A stretch of 55,452 nucleotides of DNA from Candidatus Poribacteria bacterium. Lineage in GTDB: Bacteria > Poribacteria > WGA-4E > WGA-3G. The stretch is from assembly GCA_022828145.1 (NCBI GenBank), contig JAJEJA010000033.1:1-55452 (forward strand), written 5' to 3'. Positions 17,178-26,125 of this stretch are shown in pieces (the stretch's first letter is position 1; the number at the start of each line of letters is the position of its first letter). A program made the translations under genes and the position numbers. The notes under the pieces were generated by a model that saw only the letters and a list, made by a program, of their open reading frames with translations, did no database searches and was not told the origin of the DNA.

Positions 17178-18356
17178 TTGGCATCCAGCAATTTTAGTCG
17201 GATAACCCTAATCCTTCCCATCTATCTTCCCGCGTTCCTCCTTTCAACAGGTACGGGAATCATATCCCCGACACTTTCCATTTACATTAAATCGTTTGAT
17301 TTGAGCTACACATTGACAACATTCGTCATCGCGGTTGGTGTCGTTGGGAACATACCCGCAGGTATCTTAGTAGAACGGATGGGAAGAAGAACCGCAATGC
17401 TGTTCGGATTGATAATGGTCGGTATCTGTACAATCGGCATGGGAACAGCGCAGACTCTATTTCAACTTATCATTGCACAGTTGATTGGCGGGGCCGGCAA
17501 CGCACTCTGGATGTTATCACGGCATGCCTATATGACAGATGTGATTCCACTGACAAAGCGTGGCCGTTCTATCGCGTTATTTGGGGGTGTCAACCGAATG
17601 GGAACCTTCGTAGGAAAATTCGGAGCAATTTTTCTCGGCACAAACCTACGACTCCCGTTTTACATCCATGCTGTGATCACACTGTTGACGTTAATCTTAT
17701 GCTACTTCTCTATACCCAAAACAAAACAGGAACACACTGGCAGAAAAAGCAAAAAACAAAACTATCTTACACAACTGATTGCAGTATCAAAACAGCATTA
17801 TACACTTTTAATCACAGCAGGAATCGGTCAAGTTTGCGTTCAAACATTGAGACGCGGGTGTAATATTATTGTCCCGCTCTATGCTGATAACGTCTTAGGT
17901 TTATCCGAACTATATGTGCGTTTAGTGGAGATGATCTCATCAGCAGTTGATATGTCAATGTTCCCACTTGCAGGGTTCATGATGGACCGCTTCGGAAGAC
18001 GCTATGCGACAGTTCCCGGCATCTGTATTTTCGCAACAGGTATGATACTAATGCCTTTTACGAATACCTTTACATGGCTACTGCTTGCTGCTATAATAAT
18101 GCGGTTTGGGAACGGGACAGCATCAGGCACTATGATGACACTCGGCGCGGATTTAGCACCCGCGGAAGGTACTGGTGAATTTCTCGGATTGTGGAGAATT
18201 ACCGGAGATTTCGGTGGTGCAGCGGGACCTGTTGTCGTAGGTAATATCGCTGACTTATTCGGGTTAAGTATATCGGCATTCGCCTTAGGTGGAATCGGAT
18301 ATCTTGCAGTCGGTATATTTCTCTGGTTAGTACCAGAAACACTGCAAAGGGAATGA
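17178..18356 (+). CDS. Major facilitator superfamily transporter
   Basis: The 392-residue product has about 12 hydrophobic segments and the MFS loop 2-3 motif (GILVERMGRRTAML), repeated in the second half as MDRFGRRYATV. It is a polytopic inner-membrane proton-coupled transporter or drug efflux type; the substrate cannot be told. The start is TTG at 17178, with AAGGAGAG 12 bases upstream; no ATG occurs before the first membrane segment. A tRNA gene ends 2 bases after its stop on the other strand. Confidence 0.88.
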   Translation: MASSNFSRITLILPIYLPAFLLSTGTGIISPTLSIYIKSFDLSYTLTTFVIAVGVVGNIPAGILVERMGRRTAMLFGLIMVGICTIGMGTAQTLFQLIIAQLIGGAGNALWMLSRHAYMTDVIPLTKRGRSIALFGGVNRMGTFVGKFGAIFLGTNLRLPFYIHAVITLLTLILCYFSIPKTKQEHTGRKSKKQNYLTQLIAVSKQHYTLLITAGIGQVCVQTLRRGCNIIVPLYADNVLGLSELYVRLVEMISSAVDMSMFPLAGFMMDRFGRRYATVPGICIFATGMILMPFTNTFTWLLLAAIIMRFGNGTASGTMMTLGADLAPAEGTGEFLGLWRITGDFGGAAGPVVVGNIADLFGLSISAFALGGIGYLAVGIFLWLVPETLQRE

Positions 18357-18358
18357 AA

Positions 18359-18444
18359 TGCCGGGAAAGGGACTCGAACCCTTACGCGCGATATGCACAC
18401 TAGAACCTGAATCTAGCCTGTCTACCAAATTCCAGCATCCCGGC
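18359..18444 (-). tRNA. tRNA-Leu (anticodon CAG)
   Basis: Read on the minus strand, acceptor arms GCCGGGA and TCCCGGC pair, followed by discriminator A. The anticodon arm is CTAGA, loop TTCAGGT and TCTAG, giving anticodon CAG for CUG codons. A long variable arm (TGTGC with GCGCG) marks it as a class II tRNA, and the T arm is AAGGG, TTCGAGT, CCCTT. CCA is not encoded. Confidence 0.96.
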
Positions 18445-18560
18445 TCATAGAAATGGTATAAATAGTATACAATAGACTCAAAGTTATAGTCAAATTAAAA
18501 CGTGAATATGATATAATAAAATGTGATATCCATGCAGATTTAAACAACGGAGCAACCACA

Positions 18561-19088
18561 ATGAAGCCTTACACTTATATCCTTATACTATTTTGTGCAT
18601 TCCTGATAACAAGCGGATGTCAATCCAAAGCATTGCAAACGATATTTGCAGCACAAGAATGGGAGAACCTCACTGTCGCAGAAGGCGTGACATGTAATGT
18701 GCCAGAAATGATAGATGGAAATCTAAAAACAGTCGGTTTCGCTGATGGCAGATGGATAAACCTGACACTCCCTAAACGTCAAACTATTCATCGTATCGTC
18801 ATCCGTGGCACGAATATTACAGAGGCAGTCATCTATCAGCAGGAACAAGGTGGCAAAAAATGGCAGGCAATTTTGGAAATAAAGAAAAACCAAGGTCCAG
18901 CGATTGAAGCACGATTAAGCAGTGTCACACAAGCATTACGAATCTTTGTGCGTGCCACAGCAGATGACGCAAGACTACCCCCACAGTTTTCCCCACGATA
19001 TGGTGAAATCGTATCGCGAAGAGCAATCGCTAAAGCCTACGCAAAAGAGGTAGAGGTTTACGGTTTCAAATCAAAGGATAAAAAATAA
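18561..19088 (+). CDS. Lipoprotein with F5/8 type C-like (discoidin) fold
   Basis: The 175-residue product has a signal peptide and lipobox (ITSGC, Cys20). The rest resembles a small discoidin/F5/8 type C domain: an N-terminal strand with IDGNLKTVGFADGRWINL, then IHRIVIRGTNI, EALRIFV-like strands, and KEVEVYGF at the end. Such domains bind sugars or other ligands at the surface, but binding is not shown here. It stands alone, with ACGGAG before the ATG and a possible TATAAT at 18512-18517 upstream. Confidence 0.65.
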   Translation: MKPYTYILILFCAFLITSGCQSKALQTIFAAQEWENLTVAEGVTCNVPEMIDGNLKTVGFADGRWINLTLPKRQTIHRIVIRGTNITEAVIYQQEQGGKKWQAILEIKKNQGPAIEARLSSVTQALRIFVRATADDARLPPQFSPRYGEIVSRRAIAKAYAKEVEVYGFKSKDKK

Positions 19089-19131
19089 CGCGAGTTCGGT
19101 CAAAGCGACTTGAAGTCCATTTGTTATTGAA

Positions 19132-19160
19132 TTGTGTTTCTGATATATTTGTGATATAAT
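19132..19160 (+). promoter_or_regulatory. Sigma70-like promoter for the ThuA gene
   Basis: TTGTGT (19132-19137) and TATAAT (19155-19160) are 17 bases apart and TGA before the -10 extends it. The ThuA-like gene starts 30 bases downstream. Confidence 0.6.
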
Positions 19161-19189
19161 GCTGATTATCATTTACAAGGAGGCTTATA

Positions 19190-19822
19190 ATGGCAAAAAT
19201 TAATACACTCGTCTTTGCTGGTGGTGCAATACACGACTGGAAAGGCTGCAGTGAAGAAATCGTTAAAGTTCTATCTCAACGAGATGAATTTGAGATAACT
19301 AAAGTTGAGGACGACCTTGACGCACTGGTTTCCCCAAACTTAGATCCCTACGACCTAATCGTATTTTATTATACCGTCGGTGAAATCTCTGATGCACAGA
19401 AGAACGGACTGCTGAACTATGTCGCTTCCGGAAAGGGATATGTCGGCATTCATTCAGCAGCTGATTCTTTCCGAGGCTGTCCTGAATATCGATCAATGGT
19501 CGGTGGTTATTTCGTTACGCATCCACGCTATCGTGACTATCAGGTTAGCATAGCTGATAATGAACATGAAATCACACAGGGGCTTGATGAATTTGTTGTG
19601 ACGGATGAACAGTATATCCTTGACTATGACCCACGAAATCATGTATTGGCAACAGCACTGTGGAAAGGTGATGCTATGCCGGTTGCATGGACGAAAAACT
19701 GGGGACAAGGAAAGGTATTCTATCTCGCACTCGGACACAATCCTGAAGCATGTAAGCATGATATGTTCAGTACACTGCTACAACGCGGTGCAATATGGGC
19801 AGGCACCAACGGTGGCGAATAG
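19190..19822 (+). CDS. ThuA-like (trehalose utilization) domain protein
   Basis: The 210-residue product is a ThuA-like fold: VFAGGAIHDWKGCSE, YDLIVFYYTVGEI, GKGYVGIHSAADSF, GGYFVTHPRY, and the final WTKNWGQGKVFYLALGHNPEA. It is a class I glutamine-amidotransferase-like fold without its catalytic cysteine pattern. ThuA proteins occur in sugar-use operons, and members are implicated in oxidation of disaccharides to 3-keto forms. No transporter or sugar oxidoreductase is adjacent, so the substrate is open. The ribosome site AAGGAGG is strong. Confidence 0.88.
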   Translation: MAKINTLVFAGGAIHDWKGCSEEIVKVLSQRDEFEITKVEDDLDALVSPNLDPYDLIVFYYTVGEISDAQKNGLLNYVASGKGYVGIHSAADSFRGCPEYRSMVGGYFVTHPRYRDYQVSIADNEHEITQGLDEFVVTDEQYILDYDPRNHVLATALWKGDAMPVAWTKNWGQGKVFYLALGHNPEACKHDMFSTLLQRGAIWAGTNGGE

Positions 19823-19840
19823 TTTCGACCTCAAAAATAG

Positions 19841-19877
19841 TGATGTATAGATGGATACGCAATCCATCTATACATCA
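19841..19877. terminator. Perfect 16-bp hairpin between ThuA and recX genes
   Basis: TGATGTATAGATGGAT (19841-19856) pairs perfectly with ATCCATCTATACATCA (19862-19877) around a 5-base loop. It begins 18 bases after the ThuA stop and ends 20 bases before the recX start. There is no U-tract, so it may act as an RNA processing or read-through barrier, a protein-binding palindrome, or a mobile hairpin rather than a classic terminator. Confidence 0.5.
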
Positions 19878-19897
19878 TATACGCTTCCTATCGGAAA

Positions 19898-20521
19898 ATG
19901 AAGCAGAGAATCACAGATATTCAACCCCATCCTCAACTTCACGCACATCAACAACTCTATCTGAATCAGAAGCCTGCAATTGTAATTCATGCAAGTCTTG
20001 TTGAGAAATTTGGTCTTAGAATCGGTTTAGAGATAGAAGCACACGTCATTGAAAAGATAATAACCGCTGATGAGGAGATGAAAGCAAAGAACTACGCACT
20101 ACGATTGCTCCGTGAAGAAATCTACAGTAAGACCCAAATGACACAACAACTGCAAGGACAAGGATACGGTGAGAATACTGTCAAGACAATCATCACGGAA
20201 CTAATACAGTCAGGACATATACGGGATAAGCAGTTTGCAGAAAAATGGATACAGAAAAGACTTAGAACAAACCCACGTGGTAAGACTCTACTAAAGCAGG
20301 AATTAATCGATAAAGGCGTAGACAGGGAAACTGCAGAAAAGGCTATTGATGAAGTTGGGGTAGAAGAGGAAGAAACTTTAGCACTACAAATAGCACAAAA
20401 ACAAGCACAACATTACAAAAACCTACCCATCCATACCGCAAGACGACGATTACACGGATACTTGGCAAGACGCGGTTATGATGCGGATGTTATTCTACGC
20501 ATCATCCAGCGATTATTCTGA
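19898..20521 (+). CDS. recX: Regulatory protein RecX
   Basis: The 207-residue product has the RecX three-helix repeats: AKNYALRLLREEIYSKTQMT, a middle repeat with IRDKQFAEKWIQKR and PRGKTLLKQELIDKGVD, and a final repeat ending RRRLHGYLARRGYDADVIL. RecX binds RecA filaments and limits recombinase activity. recA is not in the window, but alaS follows 88 bases downstream, matching the recA-recX-alaS order of many bacteria. The first 50 residues look like a variable leader; a start inside them cannot be excluded. Confidence 0.88.
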   Translation: MKQRITDIQPHPQLHAHQQLYLNQKPAIVIHASLVEKFGLRIGLEIEAHVIEKIITADEEMKAKNYALRLLREEIYSKTQMTQQLQGQGYGENTVKTIITELIQSGHIRDKQFAEKWIQKRLRTNPRGKTLLKQELIDKGVDRETAEKAIDEVGVEEEETLALQIAQKQAQHYKNLPIHTARRRLHGYLARRGYDADVILRIIQRLF

Positions 20522-20553
20522 AACGGAATTTACCCGAACGAAATACTTTTGTC

Positions 20554-20582
20554 TTGACTTCTCAGACATTATAAACTATAAT
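20554..20582 (+). promoter_or_regulatory. Sigma70-like promoter for alaS
   Basis: TTGACT (20554-20559) and TATAAT (20577-20582) have 17-base spacing. Transcription would begin about 20 bases before the alaS ATG, leaving no room for a T-box or other leader riboswitch. Confidence 0.7.
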
Positions 20583-20609
20583 TGGTTTTGCAAGAGAAGG
20601 TATATCAAT

Positions 20610-23273
20610 ATGACATCAGACGAAATAAGAGCAAGTTTCTTAGAATATTTCCAGAAAAATGGACATACAGTTGTTCCAAGTGCTTCATTGATTCCAGCAG
20701 AAGATCCGACGCTGTTGTTTACGAATGCCGGCATGAACCAGTTTAAGGATGTATTCCTCGGTATCGGACAACGCGAATATACACGAGCAGTTGACACACA
20801 AAAATGTCTGCGCGTAAGTGGAAAACATAACGATCTTGAAGAGGTCGGAATTTCTCCAAGTCACCACACGTTCTTTGAAATGCTCGGAAACTGGTCATTT
20901 GGAGATTATTACAAGCAGGAAGCAATTGCATTCGCCTGGGAATTAGTAACAGAATTATGGAAACTGCCACAAGAACTGCTTTGGGCAACTGTGCATATTG
21001 AAGACGATGAAGCTGAAAAGTTGTGGCTTCAAGAAACAGACCTACCCCTAACGCGAATTCGACGATGTGATAAGGATAACTTTTGGGAAATGGGGGAAAC
21101 AGGTCCCTGTGGACCATGCAGTGAACTATTCATTGACTTAGGCGTAGACGCATTCCCTGAAACCGCAAACGACCCTGAGGCAGGACCGAACACATCTGAT
21201 CGATTTCTTGAATTCTGGAACCTAGTGTTCATTCAATACAACCGAGACCAAACCGGAAAACTCGATCCTCTACCTGCTACTCACGTAGACACAGGAATGG
21301 GGTTTGAGAGAATTACAGCAATATTACAAGGTGTCGATTCGAATTATAAAACAGATCTGTTCACACCTCTCTTAGATACAATCTCGGATATGACAGGAAC
21401 GGACTACTCACATGACATTGATGGGATGCCACATAGGGTTATCGCTGATCATATCCGATGTTTGACTTTTGCAATAGGTGATGGTGTGATGCCATCTAAC
21501 GATGGACGGGGTTATGTAATCCGAAGAATCCTACGTCGGGCAGTTTTGTTTGGCAAGAAATTGAATATGGATGAACCCTTCATCTATCGACTTGTAGATA
21601 AAGTCATTGACCTATTAGGGGATGTGTTCACAGATGTTCTACCAAGGCGAGATTTTATTACACGAACAGTTCAAGCAGAGGAAACCCGGTTCCATCAAAC
21701 ACTCTCACGTGGTCTGGATATGCTTGAGCAGTCAGTTGAGAATCTTAAGACTAAAGGTGAAACTAAACTCACTGGAAAACGCGCATTTGAGTTATACGAT
21801 ACTTATGGATTTCCACTTGATCTAACACAATTACTCACGCGGGAACAAGGCATCACCGTGGATGAAATCGGTTTTGAGAAGAATATGGAAGAGCAACGCG
21901 CACGCGGGCGCGCAGCATGGCAAGAAACCGGTAGTGGAACGAAAGATAATGAAATCGCTATCTACGCAGAGGTGCTAAAAGAGACCGGTAGTACAGAATT
22001 TGTCGGATACACAAAACAGTGTGTTGAAGCAGAAATAGCCGCATTGATAGTAGGAGATGAATCGGTCGCAAGAGCAAAAAAAGGCGATGAAGTTTCAATC
22101 CTTCTCAATAGAACGCCATTCTATGGAGAAGCTGGTGGACAAGTAGGGGATACAGGTTATCTGGAGTGTCCTGACGCAAAAATTGTTGTACATGATACCA
22201 TCAAACCATCACCAGATTTAATTGTACACAGATGTAAAGTCAACGAAGGTGAGATATCTCCGTTTATAAAGGTTAACGCGCAAATTGACAGCACTCGACG
22301 CAATGCTATTGCAGTAAGTCATACGGCTACACATCTACTTCACAGTGGGTTAAGAGAAGTACTTGGTACACATGTCGCACAAGCAGGTTCACTCGTGCAA
22401 GATGGAAGACTCAGATTCGATTTCAATCACTATGAAGCGGTTTCAAATGCACAACTTCAGGAAATTGAGATGTATATCAATGAGAAGGTCCGTAGCAATG
22501 ATTCTCTCGTAACCGATGAAATGCCTTTAGAAAAAGCGAAAGAAAAAGGGGCACTGGCGTTCTTTGGGGACAAGTATGCTGACAACGTGCGTGTTGTCCA
22601 AGCAGGTGACTATAGCATCGAATTGTGTGGCGGCACACATGTGAACGCTACAGGTGAAATAGGTTATGTAAAGTTGATGCGTGAGAGTAGTATCGCAGCA
22701 GGTGTACGTCGGGTTGAAGCATTTACAGGTACTACTGCTATAGAAACCTGTCAAGACGATGAGATATTGATAACGGATCTTACGAATTTATTAAAAGTAC
22801 CTAAACAGGATCTGACTGACAGAATAGAACAATTGCTTAAAGAACATCGGGAATTGGACAACCAGATACAACAACTCAAAAGTCAGAATGCACTATCAAA
22901 TCTTAACAGTCTGGTAGAGAATGTAGAGCTTGTCAATAATGTGAAGGTTGTTGCTGCACGGGTTGACGAAACTGATAGGGACGGATTGCGGAATCTGGTA
23001 GATGCACTAAAAAACAAACTTGAGACAGGTGTAGTAGCACTTGCGTCAATTAAAGAAAACAGTGCAGCCTTCGTCGTTGGTGTAACTTCCGATCTGGTAA
23101 AAAGCAGAGGATTGCATGCCGGTAAAATCATTCAAGAAATTACACAACTTGCTGATGGACGGGGTGGCGGAAGACCAGAATTAGCACAAGGGGGGGCACG
23201 AGACCTTGATAAAGTTGATGATGCTATTGCTACGACAAGTAAAATAATTGAGCAACAACTCAAGGATTCATAG
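20610..23273 (+). CDS. alaS: Alanine--tRNA ligase
   Basis: The 887-residue protein has all AlaRS parts: class II catalytic core (LFTNAGMNQFKDVFLG, SHHTFFEMLGNWSFGDYYK), tRNA recognition region, editing domain with zinc motif HTATH near residue 571 and CGGTH near 673, and the C-Ala domain ending in DGRGGGRPELAQGG near 850. It charges tRNA-Ala and clears mischarged Ser and Gly. I chose ATG 20610 because MTSDEIRASFLEYF is the family's usual N-terminus and AGAAGG lies before it; the frame is open 44 codons further up, overlapping recX. Its own promoter is at 20554. Confidence 0.97.
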   Translation: MTSDEIRASFLEYFQKNGHTVVPSASLIPAEDPTLLFTNAGMNQFKDVFLGIGQREYTRAVDTQKCLRVSGKHNDLEEVGISPSHHTFFEMLGNWSFGDYYKQEAIAFAWELVTELWKLPQELLWATVHIEDDEAEKLWLQETDLPLTRIRRCDKDNFWEMGETGPCGPCSELFIDLGVDAFPETANDPEAGPNTSDRFLEFWNLVFIQYNRDQTGKLDPLPATHVDTGMGFERITAILQGVDSNYKTDLFTPLLDTISDMTGTDYSHDIDGMPHRVIADHIRCLTFAIGDGVMPSNDGRGYVIRRILRRAVLFGKKLNMDEPFIYRLVDKVIDLLGDVFTDVLPRRDFITRTVQAEETRFHQTLSRGLDMLEQSVENLKTKGETKLTGKRAFELYDTYGFPLDLTQLLTREQGITVDEIGFEKNMEEQRARGRAAWQETGSGTKDNEIAIYAEVLKETGSTEFVGYTKQCVEAEIAALIVGDESVARAKKGDEVSILLNRTPFYGEAGGQVGDTGYLECPDAKIVVHDTIKPSPDLIVHRCKVNEGEISPFIKVNAQIDSTRRNAIAVSHTATHLLHSGLREVLGTHVAQAGSLVQDGRLRFDFNHYEAVSNAQLQEIEMYINEKVRSNDSLVTDEMPLEKAKEKGALAFFGDKYADNVRVVQAGDYSIELCGGTHVNATGEIGYVKLMRESSIAAGVRRVEAFTGTTAIETCQDDEILITDLTNLLKVPKQDLTDRIEQLLKEHRELDNQIQQLKSQNALSNLNSLVENVELVNNVKVVAARVDETDRDGLRNLVDALKNKLETGVVALASIKENSAAFVVGVTSDLVKSRGLHAGKIIQEITQLADGRGGGRPELAQGGARDLDKVDDAIATTSKIIEQQLKDS

Positions 23274-23342
23274 TCGCACTTCAAACACGATAGAATAAAA
23301 GTGACTAACTTCTAACACATAAGAATAAGGGAAACAAAACTC

Positions 23343-23975
23343 ATGGATTGGAATATTATCGTTTCTATCTTTTGGAAATGCAGCCTTGGTGCAGCACTCA
23401 TCGCTTTGACAGTATTATTCTGTTATTTATGTGCTGCGATAGGGAGTGTGAGAAATTCATTAAATAGTATACAAAACACGCTTAATTCTACAGAGAATCT
23501 TGTCAATCAAGAAGTTGGCATTCTCATAAATGACGTCAGTCAAACTGTCAAATCAATCAATAAGGAATTACCAGAATTAATGCAGAATCTTAATGGGGTC
23601 ACTGCGTCAATTCAGCAAATTAGTGAAGATGAGGTACAACCGACTTTACATAATATCCAAGAGGTCACACAAACACTTAACCAGAGCATAAAAGAGTTGG
23701 AATCACTCATACAAAAAGTTTCTACATTTTCAGGTCAAACAATTGAACAGGCGGAATATTTTCGCAACCAGGTCGCCGTTTCGCTTGCAGATATTGTGAG
23801 TATGTGGCAAGGCTTGAAAGCAGGTTGGGATAAACTCTACAGATCCTATAGTTCCAATGGGAAAGATAAACCTAATGAACAGAACGGTGAGGCTGAACAG
23901 CAGAACGATGTTGAAGAAATACCTGAGGAAGTTACACAAACAGAAGAACAACAAGAGACTAATGTTGCCAGTTAA
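23343..23975 (+). CDS. DUF948-like membrane-anchored coiled-coil protein
   Basis: The 210-residue product has an N-terminal membrane helix (about residues 12-32) followed by a long helical region of heptads (NSLNSIQNTLNSTENLVNQE and later SIKELESLIQKVS), as in DUF948 proteins. A charged Glu/Gln-rich tail ends it. DUF948 genes often sit next to YtxH genes, as here (24131), and the pair is linked to general stress in Firmicutes. The cellular role is unknown. Confidence 0.75.
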   Translation: MDWNIIVSIFWKCSLGAALIALTVLFCYLCAAIGSVRNSLNSIQNTLNSTENLVNQEVGILINDVSQTVKSINKELPELMQNLNGVTASIQQISEDEVQPTLHNIQEVTQTLNQSIKELESLIQKVSTFSGQTIEQAEYFRNQVAVSLADIVSMWQGLKAGWDKLYRSYSSNGKDKPNEQNGEAEQQNDVEEIPEEVTQTEEQQETNVAS

Positions 23976-24130
23976 GAGCGCAATAGCAAAAATTAGCATT
24001 ATGGGAACGTTAAATACCCACATAATTGAAAAGAAATAACTAAAACAAACGTATATACTACGTATATACTAAGGGGAAGTTCAATTTCATTCGATTCATA
24101 AACTGACAAAAGCAAAGAAAGGAGAGACAA

Positions 24131-24541
24131 ATGAGTAACAATGGAGGCAATAACGGATTGACTATGATTTTTGCCTTTCTCACAGGATTGTTAACAGGGG
24201 CAGTAATCAGTCTTCTTTATGCACCAGCACCTGGAAAAGAGACGCGTCAGAAAATACGCGATACATCTATTCAGGCAAAAGATAAGACATTGGAAATGGC
24301 TCACCAAGCAAGTGAAGCAGCAAGAGAAAATGTTCAACATCTTGTAGACCAAGGTAAGGAAAGTGTTCAAGGCTTTGTTGAAGTTGGTAAAGAACGTGTC
24401 AAGGAAGCTACAGATCAAGTGAAAACTGCTGTGGAAACAGGGAAAAAGGTTTCTTCGGATGTTAAGAGCAAGATCACTGAGACGATCCCTGGTCTTGCAA
24501 CAGATAAGAAATCCAGCAAAAAGGTATCTGAAGAAGCGTAA
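24131..24541 (+). CDS. YtxH domain protein
   Basis: The 136-residue product starts with a glycine-rich membrane helix and the YtxH signature (AFLTGLLTGAVISLLYAPAPG, followed by KETRQKIRD). The rest is a charged amphipathic helix with apolipoprotein-like repeats (VDQGKESVQGFVEVGKERV). It has a GGAGAGAC ribosome site. YtxH proteins are small, stress-linked membrane-associated proteins of unclear mechanism. The 155-base gap before it contains a tandem copy of ACGTATATACT (24049-24070) but no other clear signal. Confidence 0.85.
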   Translation: MSNNGGNNGLTMIFAFLTGLLTGAVISLLYAPAPGKETRQKIRDTSIQAKDKTLEMAHQASEAARENVQHLVDQGKESVQGFVEVGKERVKEATDQVKTAVETGKKVSSDVKSKITETIPGLATDKKSSKKVSEEA

Positions 24542-24592
24542 TCCCTACAGTAGCAATACCTGGATTATCCGCTTACCGTAATTTCAACGCGT

Positions 24593-25345
24593 ATGGAAGT
24601 TGAAAAAATTAAAACCCTCCTTGAGAAGGTCAGAAGCAGAGAGATTGAAGTCAACGTAGCACTGCAATCTCTCCGCACCCTTCCATTTGAAGACCTCGGT
24701 TTTTCCAAAATTGACCACCACAGACAGCTCAGAACAGGTTTTCCTGAGGTGATCTTTTGCGATGGCAAAACAGACAATCAAGTTGCAAAGATAAGTGAAC
24801 GTATACTTGAAGCAGGACATCCACTGCTTGCCACCCGCGCGACGCACGCAATGTACGAAGCCGTAAAAACTATAGACCCGAAAGCACGCTACAACGAACT
24901 TGCCAGGACAATTAGCATCAAACAGTCTGATTTAAACACAAAGTCAGGTGTCTTAGTCGTTTCTGCTGGAACATCCGATCTCCCTGTAGCTGAAGAAGCA
25001 GCAGAAACCGCTGACATCATGGGAAACCCACCAGAACGACTCTACGATGTAGGCGTTGCTGGTTTACACAGACTCATCAGTAATCACGAGAAACTTCTAC
25101 ATGCGAATGTGATAATCGTAACCGCAGGAATGGAAGGGGCATTGCCGAGTGTTGTTGGGGGGTTGGTAGACTGTCCCGTCATCGCAGTACCGACGAGTGT
25201 AGGCTACGGGGCAAGTTTCGGAGGATTAGCAGCACTCCTCGGTATGCTAAACAGTTGTGCATCTGGCGTCACAGTCGTCAACATAGACAACGGCTTCGGG
25301 GCAGGATATAGTGCTTCATTAATCAATCGCCTATCTGAAACCTAA
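24593..25345 (+). CDS. larB: Nickel-pincer cofactor biosynthesis protein LarB
   Basis: At 250 residues this is the size of LarB. It has the N-terminal helix region with LGFSKIDHHRQLRTGFPEVI and a PurE/AIR-carboxylase-like domain: VVSAGTSDLPVAEEAAETA, DVGVAGLHRL, VTAGMEGALPSVVGGLVDCP and IAVPTSVGYGASFGGLAALL. LarB carboxylates and hydrolyses nicotinic acid adenine dinucleotide in the first step of the nickel-pincer nucleotide cofactor of lactate racemase and related enzymes. larC, larE and a LarA-type enzyme are not in this window, so the cofactor's user is unknown. Confidence 0.94.
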   Translation: MEVEKIKTLLEKVRSREIEVNVALQSLRTLPFEDLGFSKIDHHRQLRTGFPEVIFCDGKTDNQVAKISERILEAGHPLLATRATHAMYEAVKTIDPKARYNELARTISIKQSDLNTKSGVLVVSAGTSDLPVAEEAAETADIMGNPPERLYDVGVAGLHRLISNHEKLLHANVIIVTAGMEGALPSVVGGLVDCPVIAVPTSVGYGASFGGLAALLGMLNSCASGVTVVNIDNGFGAGYSASLINRLSET

Positions 25346-25381
25346 AGATATATCTTCTGTCAGGTAAAAGCAGCTCAGTTC

Positions 25382-25410
25382 TTGACTTGAAAGTATATTT
25401 CTGATATAAT
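25382..25410 (+). promoter_or_regulatory. Sigma70-like promoter for the ABC exporter genes
   Basis: TTGACT (25382-25387) and TATAAT (25405-25410) are 17 bases apart. The permease start is 34 bases downstream. Confidence 0.7.
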
Positions 25411-25443
25411 ACTAAAATACACACTATTTTAGGAGTTGAGAGA

Positions 25444-26121
25444 TTGCATCAACACACACGGATTGAGGAACAGATCGATCTGCCATTCTTAGAATCACTA
25501 CGGATTAGTTTTCAGAGTTTAAAGATACGTTTTGGCAGGTCCATCATAACAACAGCAGGGATAACACTCGGAATTGCTTTTCTTGTTTCTGTTTGGACGA
25601 ATAATGAAATAGACCTGGCATTACAGGAAAGTGGCCGCAGTTCTACAATCGCAAACTTAGAAGAAACGTCCGAACAAGGTATTTCTACAAAAGACATCTG
25701 GCTAATTATCATGTCGTTGATTGTCTGTGTCGTTGGGATCGCAAACTCTATGTTGATGGCAGTAACAGAGCGATTTCGTGAAATCGGCACGATGAAATGT
25801 CTTGGAGCATTAGACGGTTTTGTTGTGCGTCTGTTCCTACTGGAGTCAGGTTTTCAAGGATTCGCAGGGGCATTAATTGGCGCCCTCATTGGAACCCTTG
25901 GCGCTGTTGCCTTAGGTCTAAAAAACTACGGACTTGACCTTTTCTTCTATTTCCCACTATTACCCGCTACACCTGAGGACGCACCCATGCGTATAGGTGT
26001 GTTGCTGCTCATACTGTTCGGTTGTATTCTTGGGATGCTATTAGCCGTGATCGGTTCATCATTCCCAGCATGGCGGGCTGCAAAACTTCCACCTGCTGAA
26101 GCAATGCGCACTGAGGTATAA
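25444..26121 (+). CDS. Short FtsX/MacB-type ABC transporter permease
   Basis: The 225-residue product has the N-terminal membrane helix of MacB/FtsX permeases (SIITTAGITLGIAFLVSVWT), only about 30 residues of linker, then the three C-terminal helices with the conserved ERFREIGTMKCLGA loop and the final PAWRAAKLPPAEAMR. The usual 200-residue periplasmic MacB domain is absent. It is probably the membrane half of an exporter or lipoprotein-release complex with the ATPase 4 bases downstream. Start is TTG 25444 with AGGAG 8 bases before it. The frame is clean, so this is a reduced form rather than a broken gene. Confidence 0.82.
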   Translation: MHQHTRIEEQIDLPFLESLRISFQSLKIRFGRSIITTAGITLGIAFLVSVWTNNEIDLALQESGRSSTIANLEETSEQGISTKDIWLIIMSLIVCVVGIANSMLMAVTERFREIGTMKCLGALDGFVVRLFLLESGFQGFAGALIGALIGTLGAVALGLKNYGLDLFFYFPLLPATPEDAPMRIGVLLLILFGCILGMLLAVIGSSFPAWRAAKLPPAEAMRTEV

Positions 26122-26125
26122 GTAC

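Noticed and set aside
20522..20609. T-box or other riboswitch before alaS
   Set aside because: The promoter at 20554 leaves only about 20 bases of leader.
24049..24070. Tandem copy of ACGTATATACT before the YtxH gene
   Set aside because: Only two short AT-rich copies; could be an operator but nothing else supports it.
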